Below the pieces are notes generated by a model, which saw nothing but the letters and a program-made list of their open reading frames with translations, did no database searches and was not told the origin of the DNA. Below, in pieces: positions 58,973 through 64,000 of a stretch of DNA of 64,000 nt (its first letter is position 1; every line of letters starts with the position of its first letter). Both the position numbers and the translations under genes were made by a program. Source of the stretch: Maea johnstoni (taxonomy: Eukaryota > Annelida > Polychaeta > Spionida > Magelonidae); the NCBI GenBank assembly GCA_963942565.1, contig OZ012694.1, forward strand, positions 38,415,385 through 38,479,384, given 5' to 3'.

Positions 58973-59499
58973 CAACCCATATATGCCCCCAAAGATCCAA
59001 AAGGCTATCTTGGTGATGATTTCTGAAGAGGGAAAAACAAGTAGTGTGTTAAAGGTATTTTACAGGATTTCTGAAGAGGGGCTCCTATTTTGCAAAAGGG
59101 ATCTTTTTACAATAAAAAAGAAATTTATTATGGCGCGCGCCTGCTTGTTTCAAAAACAATTTCATAGGGAGATCCTGCAATCCCCTCAAAGCCCCTATGG
59201 ATATGTGGCAGTGTCCCAGCCAGATTGTTTGATGTGGTATATGAAATTAGTATGCACCATATCCTGCAGTAATGGTGTGTGGAGAGATGTGCTTTGATAT
59301 TGTTAATAGTATACCTGAGATGTAAATGAGGTATCACTGTCATACAGAGGTTGCGTGATTCAGTTAGACAAGACCTTAGAATTGTCCCCTGTATCAGATG
59401 GGATGACCATGTTATTAGTTTTAGGAATTTTGGAATTTTGTTTTTGGCACTTATTTGACCATATTGTGGCCAAGTCGTGACAAGTCAGTTGTAATTGAT
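58973..59499. other. Non-coding stretch
   Basis: Starts with a second CCCAT-type end; the short phrase ggatttctgaagagggg/gatttctgaagaggg occurs twice (59022 and 59068). The 104-residue frame at 58983-59297 has no recognisable domain and overlaps the repeat start. Confidence 0.45.
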
Positions 59500-60720
59500 G
59501 GACAACTTTTTCACATGCCCTGGCTGGGACTAGCATTATATGGGCAGTGGTGAGAGTGTGCCATAGCAGTTAGTGGCAATGTCTAAGACCACACAACCAT
59601 CAGGGGATGTGTAGTAACTCCTAAGATCACATGTTGAACTTGTATGGGGTGGGGGAGTAGGGGGGTTTATGTAGCATGCCCGTTTAAGGCTGTCCCTTTT
59701 GAGTATTATATAACACCTATTATAAGCCATACCTGTATTTAGCTCAACAGGGATAAACAATTGCTCTACCTGTACCAATAAGTTGTTAGGGGTCTCTCTG
59801 CTTCATTAGATCATCATGTTATGGCTTTACTATTTAAGACCTAGCGATGGTTCAGTGTAGGGTTAAGTTGCATCACACTAACACATACAGGTATGTGAGA
59901 GCAACTGGTTGATTAGAGTATTTTGATACCTGGGCCTTACCTGAGTTTGGGTCATTTGAGGTAGACAGTTAGTGTGTACCAGGAATTCTTGAGTGGTCTG
60001 GGGGCTTCCTACTTCACTAGACTATTATGATGTAACTGTGCACTCTTTAAGAGCAAGCAGGTGGATTGTAGTGTAAAGGTATACAGGTGCTAGTACCTGG
60101 TTTATCATATCGTTAGATAAGACCAGTAAGCCTGTCTAAAATGTAGGCCCAGTGAAGATAAACAAATGCTGTACCTGTGTGTTGAAGTAATTGTTGTGGT
60201 TTGTTACATCATCATGCAAGTGATTTCACTCTTCAAGGACCAGGGGTTTATTTAGATGTGAAGTTACATAAAACTATTATGATATTGAGTGCTTGGTATA
60301 CAATAGCTTAGATGAAGAGAACATGGATTGGTCGCCACAGACCAATTACCATAGGACTCATTATAAAGTCCTTGACACACCTTATCTCGCCGAATCTCAT
60401 CTCAGTGCGACGTCACTAGGAGGCAAACACCAATGAGTGCTCTCATATCTTTTTTACATTATAGAGGAAGTGCACATGCGCATAATGCACCTCTTGAGTG
60501 GTTCTCGTCAACACCTGGGCTAGGAGACATGCCGAGGCAGTTGAGTGAGATCTGCTGGTTGCGTAATCAGTAATCAACATTTGTGACCATAGCTATATGG
60601 TTTAGCTATATGGTTCATTATACTCAGTTATTTCACACAAGCCTGTCCTGTGTTCGGTTCACTGGGGGTGAACAATCACTCCCTGCCAATGTACCGAACA
60701 TTTATTATCTGGATCCTCAT
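59500..60720 (+). repeat. Strongly diverged ~200-bp tandem repeat
   Basis: Related blocks recur: ataagccatacctgtattta with aacagggataaacaattgct (59727), taagcctgtctaaaatgtag with gtgaagataaacaaatgctg (60126), and caagcctgtcctgtgttcgg with ggtgaacaatcactccc (60640). In between, cattagatcatcatgttatgg, cactagactattatgatgta and ttacatcatcatgcaagtga also line up. A dispersed fragment shared with 43160-43290 lies at 60400-60510. No gene seen. Confidence 0.45.
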
Positions 60721-60737
60721 GTTTTGACATTGACTTC

Positions 60738-60940
60738 TTAACCCATTAATACGCACATTAATAAGGGCCAAAAGCAGCCTCACTCTTTTGATAAAATCTC
60801 TCCAGCTGAACCAAAGTTCAGAAAATATTTGGAGAAATGTTGAGTAAGATACAACCAACAACCCTCCTTCAAATATTTTGTAAAATCACTTTCAATTTCA
60901 AAGTTATTGTCAAAGGTATCATAGATCCACATGACCAACT
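60738..60940 (+). repeat. CCCAT-family TTAA repeat
   Basis: ttaacccattaatacgcac at the left, then gaaaatatttggagaaatgt, caaccaacaaccctcc and gtcaaaggtatcatagatcc. The right end is not recognised. Confidence 0.5.
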
Positions 60941-60944
60941 GTAA

Positions 60945-61208
60945 AGCATGACCCTAGACTAGCCCCTAGTCTTTGATTTCATTAAATTATATTTTTCTCT
61001 GTGATGGCACCAAGGGTGGTCACACTGATTAGTCAGGAAACTGGAACGATTTTACTGTGGGCAACCCGGTGAGCAATTTAAGAACTTTGATTGATCTTAA
61101 ATTCTAGTACTAAATCAGGGAAGACACAGGTTAGAGTGAGTATAGTTTTCATGTCAAATAGAGATAAAAAAAATTCTTGGCCTAAGTCTAGGCTAGGCTG
61201 AAGCGGGT

Positions 61209-61211
<3 letters not shown>
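60945..61211 (+). repeat. Dispersed repeat ending in a microsatellite, copy 2
   Basis: Partner of 31560-32103 without the TTAA insertion: ccctagtctttgatttcatt, gggtggtcacactgattagt, ctaaatcagggaagacac and agtctaggctaggct. Runs directly into (GA)n. Confidence 0.6.

Positions 61212-61276
<65 letters not shown>
61212..61276. repeat. (GA)n microsatellite
   Basis: 65 bp of pure GA dinucleotides. Confidence 0.99.
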
Positions 61277-61278
<2 letters not shown>

Positions 61279-63279
61279 GCGAGGGAAATGTCTAGCTCTG
61301 TGTCTGGATCATTACATAATATGTCACAACTGTAATACTGATGTACCAGAAATGTAAAGGCCACTGTCCCAGACCAGGGAATGTCTTGTACCAATGTAAG
61401 TGTGGAGGGTATGCTAAAAGACGGTTAGATCATTTAATGCAACATTAAGCTAATTATTGCAGCACTGGGGATAGGGCTGGGTGGGGGTAGTGGTTGAACA
61501 ATTTGTGCATTGGTGTAGCAAATAGGTTTATTTAGATAAGAGTACTCTTATGGGAGTTGTCTGTTAGTAATTATCTAACACACAGACATCTTCCCTGCCT
61601 GTGTCTGTACTTACAGTTGACCGCCAGGCATATATTATCATCCTATTCATGCTTAGAGATGAAACCCCTGAAATGGTCTGAGGATGTTATATGCATCTGG
61701 GGTGGTGTGGGAGGAGGGGGGGGGGGGGATAAAACGGTCATTTAAGTTGCTAAATACAATTATTCTTTCAAAGGTTTTTCCTGAATGTGCCTCTTAAAAA
61801 TAAAACAATGAAATAATTGATCAGTTTTTAATGTGATGATGGAGGGATTAAACATATATATCTGTCTCAGTAATGAAAGGGTCAAGGGGGCCAAAGTTAA
61901 TTAACTAATATATGCTTAGCCCTCATCCTTAAGCTTTGACAAAAGGTAGAGTAAATTTGGAATGAAGAATGAAATTTCAAAATATTTGAATGAAAGTTGG
62001 ACGTTGATTTTGTTTTGATTTAACCATCAATATGAAATGATTTCCAAAGACTTTTTTTGTATGACGATTTTAGCAAAATAGCCTGATAATTTTCGTTTAC
62101 TATTGTAGCGATGGGTAGTACCGTAAATTCTCGTAAGATTAGACCACCCTAGGAATGTGGTCTACTATAATTATTTTGCTATTAAATAATAATGGGGAAA
62201 TATGAGCCACCCTTGATCTATTGCCGGTCGCCATTGCATAATCACAATATGATTGCAACATCTCACCTGCCAGATCTTACTCAGGTCACTCAATCACGGC
62301 ACCTGAGTTTAAATTAGGGAAATCTGGGCCTTCATTACTCTGCTTTGTCGGTATATTAAGCAAACATGGGCCACCCGCAACCCATAAGAATCAAGATTGA
62401 TAAAAAGTGTCCCAGACTGATGAGAATTTACGACGGTTACAAATCCTCTTAGCAGAAATCCTGAATATTCCCATGGACACTGGGTTTTGTAGCCTAGTCC
62501 TAGGCCAAGAACTTTATTTCACTTCTTTAATCACTAATTAGCTTATGTGTATATACCATTCTAAGATGTCTACCCATATTTACTTCTATATTGGTTCACC
62601 AGGCAGCCAACATGGGTTCATTTGGATTTCTTGATTATTACTGACCATGCAGGGTGACCACCATTGGGGCCATCAATCAATAGCAACTGAATTACTGAAA
62701 GTAATACCTAAATATTGAGCAAAAGATAGGCCAGAACAGAGAACAGCACTATTTATGCAAATCATAGACTCGGAGCTAGTCTACGGGTTTCGCTGTTCAT
62801 AATTCACAGGAGACATGCGACTAGTTGAGGTTGCCTTCATTCCCATAGTGATGGATGGCTCACTTTTTGCTGCCTGTTTCATCGACCCACTTCCCCGAAA
62901 TACCCCCACCCCCACCCCTTCATCTTGGGGCAATTATGCTCTGTGTCCAGGAATAGGATGGAGCAAGTAAATCACACATACCTCCTTTGTAAGAGTGGTG
63001 TTAAATATATTATGTTGCCAGTGTGGCTAGATATGATCATGGGAAATACTATACCGCAGTGTTTTGGGGATACCCTGATGGATACTTTGAAAATATTCAA
63101 CCCCAACCCCTTAAATATGTTAGACATTTCTTATATTTGCGCTAAAATTAGAATTCCTTTATTCTCATAAACCAATTTCAACTAGCTCTCAAATTATGCT
63201 TTTTGAATTGAGTAATAGCTCAGCTGTCAACGGATTGCTATTTTATTACTCTAGGATTTTATCTTGTGTTAGCATCTGA
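61277..63279. other. Non-coding stretch
   Basis: No gene recognised. A G-rich tract lies at ~61704-61728. Open frames of 62-81 residues show no motif. Composition is unremarkable and no repeat family of this window is evident. Confidence 0.5.
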
Positions 63280-63455
63280 CCCTAAAGTGTATTATTGTTC
63301 CTATAATAAAAATGAAGCATATTGCGTATATAATAAACAGTTCATACTTCTCTGGGCTTTTGGCTCAATGTGTTGTCATTATACCCTAAACTATTGTATT
63401 ATTGTTTCTATAATCAAAGTGAAGCAATTATTACATATATAATAAACAGTTCACA
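63280..63455 (+). repeat. ~105-bp tandem duplication
   Basis: ccctaaa...attattgttcctataat...gtatataataaacagttc at 63280-63335 and again at 63384-63450 with a few differences. Confidence 0.85.
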
Positions 63456-63835
63456 CTGTGTTATTTATTGTCATGACCTACAAAAGCCATGTATGAGTTT
63501 AACAATTCTGTACGTCATCTAGAGAAGTTATAATGAGCTGCTGTTATTGCAATACGATAGCTCCGGCTTTCAGGCTGCTTGACATTTGATATCTAATATG
63601 AGCTACAAGTGTTTATACAAAATAATAGCTATATAAATGATAGCAAAGTATGGTGATTGAGAAATAATCTAGTGGTCTTTCAGTTCATTTATTAACTCCA
63701 TGTTGGTAGAATTAATCATATAATGATGTGTACTCTGGTCTCTGGCAGAGATATCATAAATAAACAAGTTACTATTGCCGGGCACATAGTGTGTTAACTC
63801 AGGTCATAACTTTGACAGACCAATCCTCCAGATAT
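63456..63835. other. Non-coding stretch
   Basis: AT-rich, nothing recognised. Confidence 0.5.
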
Positions 63836-64000
63836 GTAACCCTTTTCACTCTGAGGATACCTTTTTCTAAGGCACAAGACTGCAAAAATGTTTGAAAACA
63901 AGCTAAACCCTATCATGTTGGTATTCATTGGAAAGCTCTTACTGATTTCTATCACATTAGTGTACCACCGTTTCAGTCATATTCCAGCATTTCTTTTGCT
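63836..64000 (-). mobile_element. TTAA miniature element, family 1, reverse orientation, cut by window edge
   Basis: Starts gtaacccttttcactctgagg (reverse of the right terminus). It continues ctaaaccctatcatgttggt, attcattggaaagctctta and tttcagtcat, the reverse complement of the family interior. The other end lies beyond the window. Confidence 0.75.

Overview
The window is non-coding eukaryotic DNA. It is AT-rich and carries long di- and trinucleotide microsatellites, poly-G runs, tRNA-derived SINEs, many short terminal-inverted-repeat (TIR) elements and one scaffold gap of 200 N. There are no bacterial-style genes or operons and no recognisable full-length protein gene. The repeat style fits an animal genome, most likely a marine invertebrate; the species cannot be named from the sequence, and a deuterostome is only a guess.

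Layout. 1-4259 is a 69-bp minisatellite that runs off the left edge. 4260-6492 is unique sequence with repeat fragments and one low-repeat block with a CRE-like palindrome. 6493-28480 is a nested stack: a ~220-bp tandem repeat was entered by a small TIR element (6536-7005) and by a ~0.7 kb TIR element (7373-28300). The latter was split by a ~20.2 kb Foldback-like element (7526-27749) with a perfect 9-bp target duplication. The two arms of the Foldback-like element are arrays of a 527-bp higher-order repeat in opposite orientation, meeting head to head at ~16665 with no central gene.

28481-36400 holds microsatellites, a gap, a tRNA-derived SINE and a 58-bp C/G-rich minisatellite. 36400-53900 is mostly unique sequence with miniature elements. 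It includes two small, phase-compatible candidate exons on the + strand (44076-44118 and 48677-48764), so part of this stretch may be introns of an unrecognised gene. 53974-58214 is a second nested cluster: a young miniature element with a 9-bp duplication, a 2.2 kb element saturated with TTCAT/ATGAA motifs inside an older TTAA-flanked element, and four copies of a TTAA-flanked miniature element. 58215-64000 has diverged tandem repeats, microsatellites and another miniature element cut by the right edge.

No genes work together here. The informative content is the order of insertions and the homogenisation of the repeat arrays. Family names are based on termini, target duplications and architecture; no transposase is present and no database search was possible.
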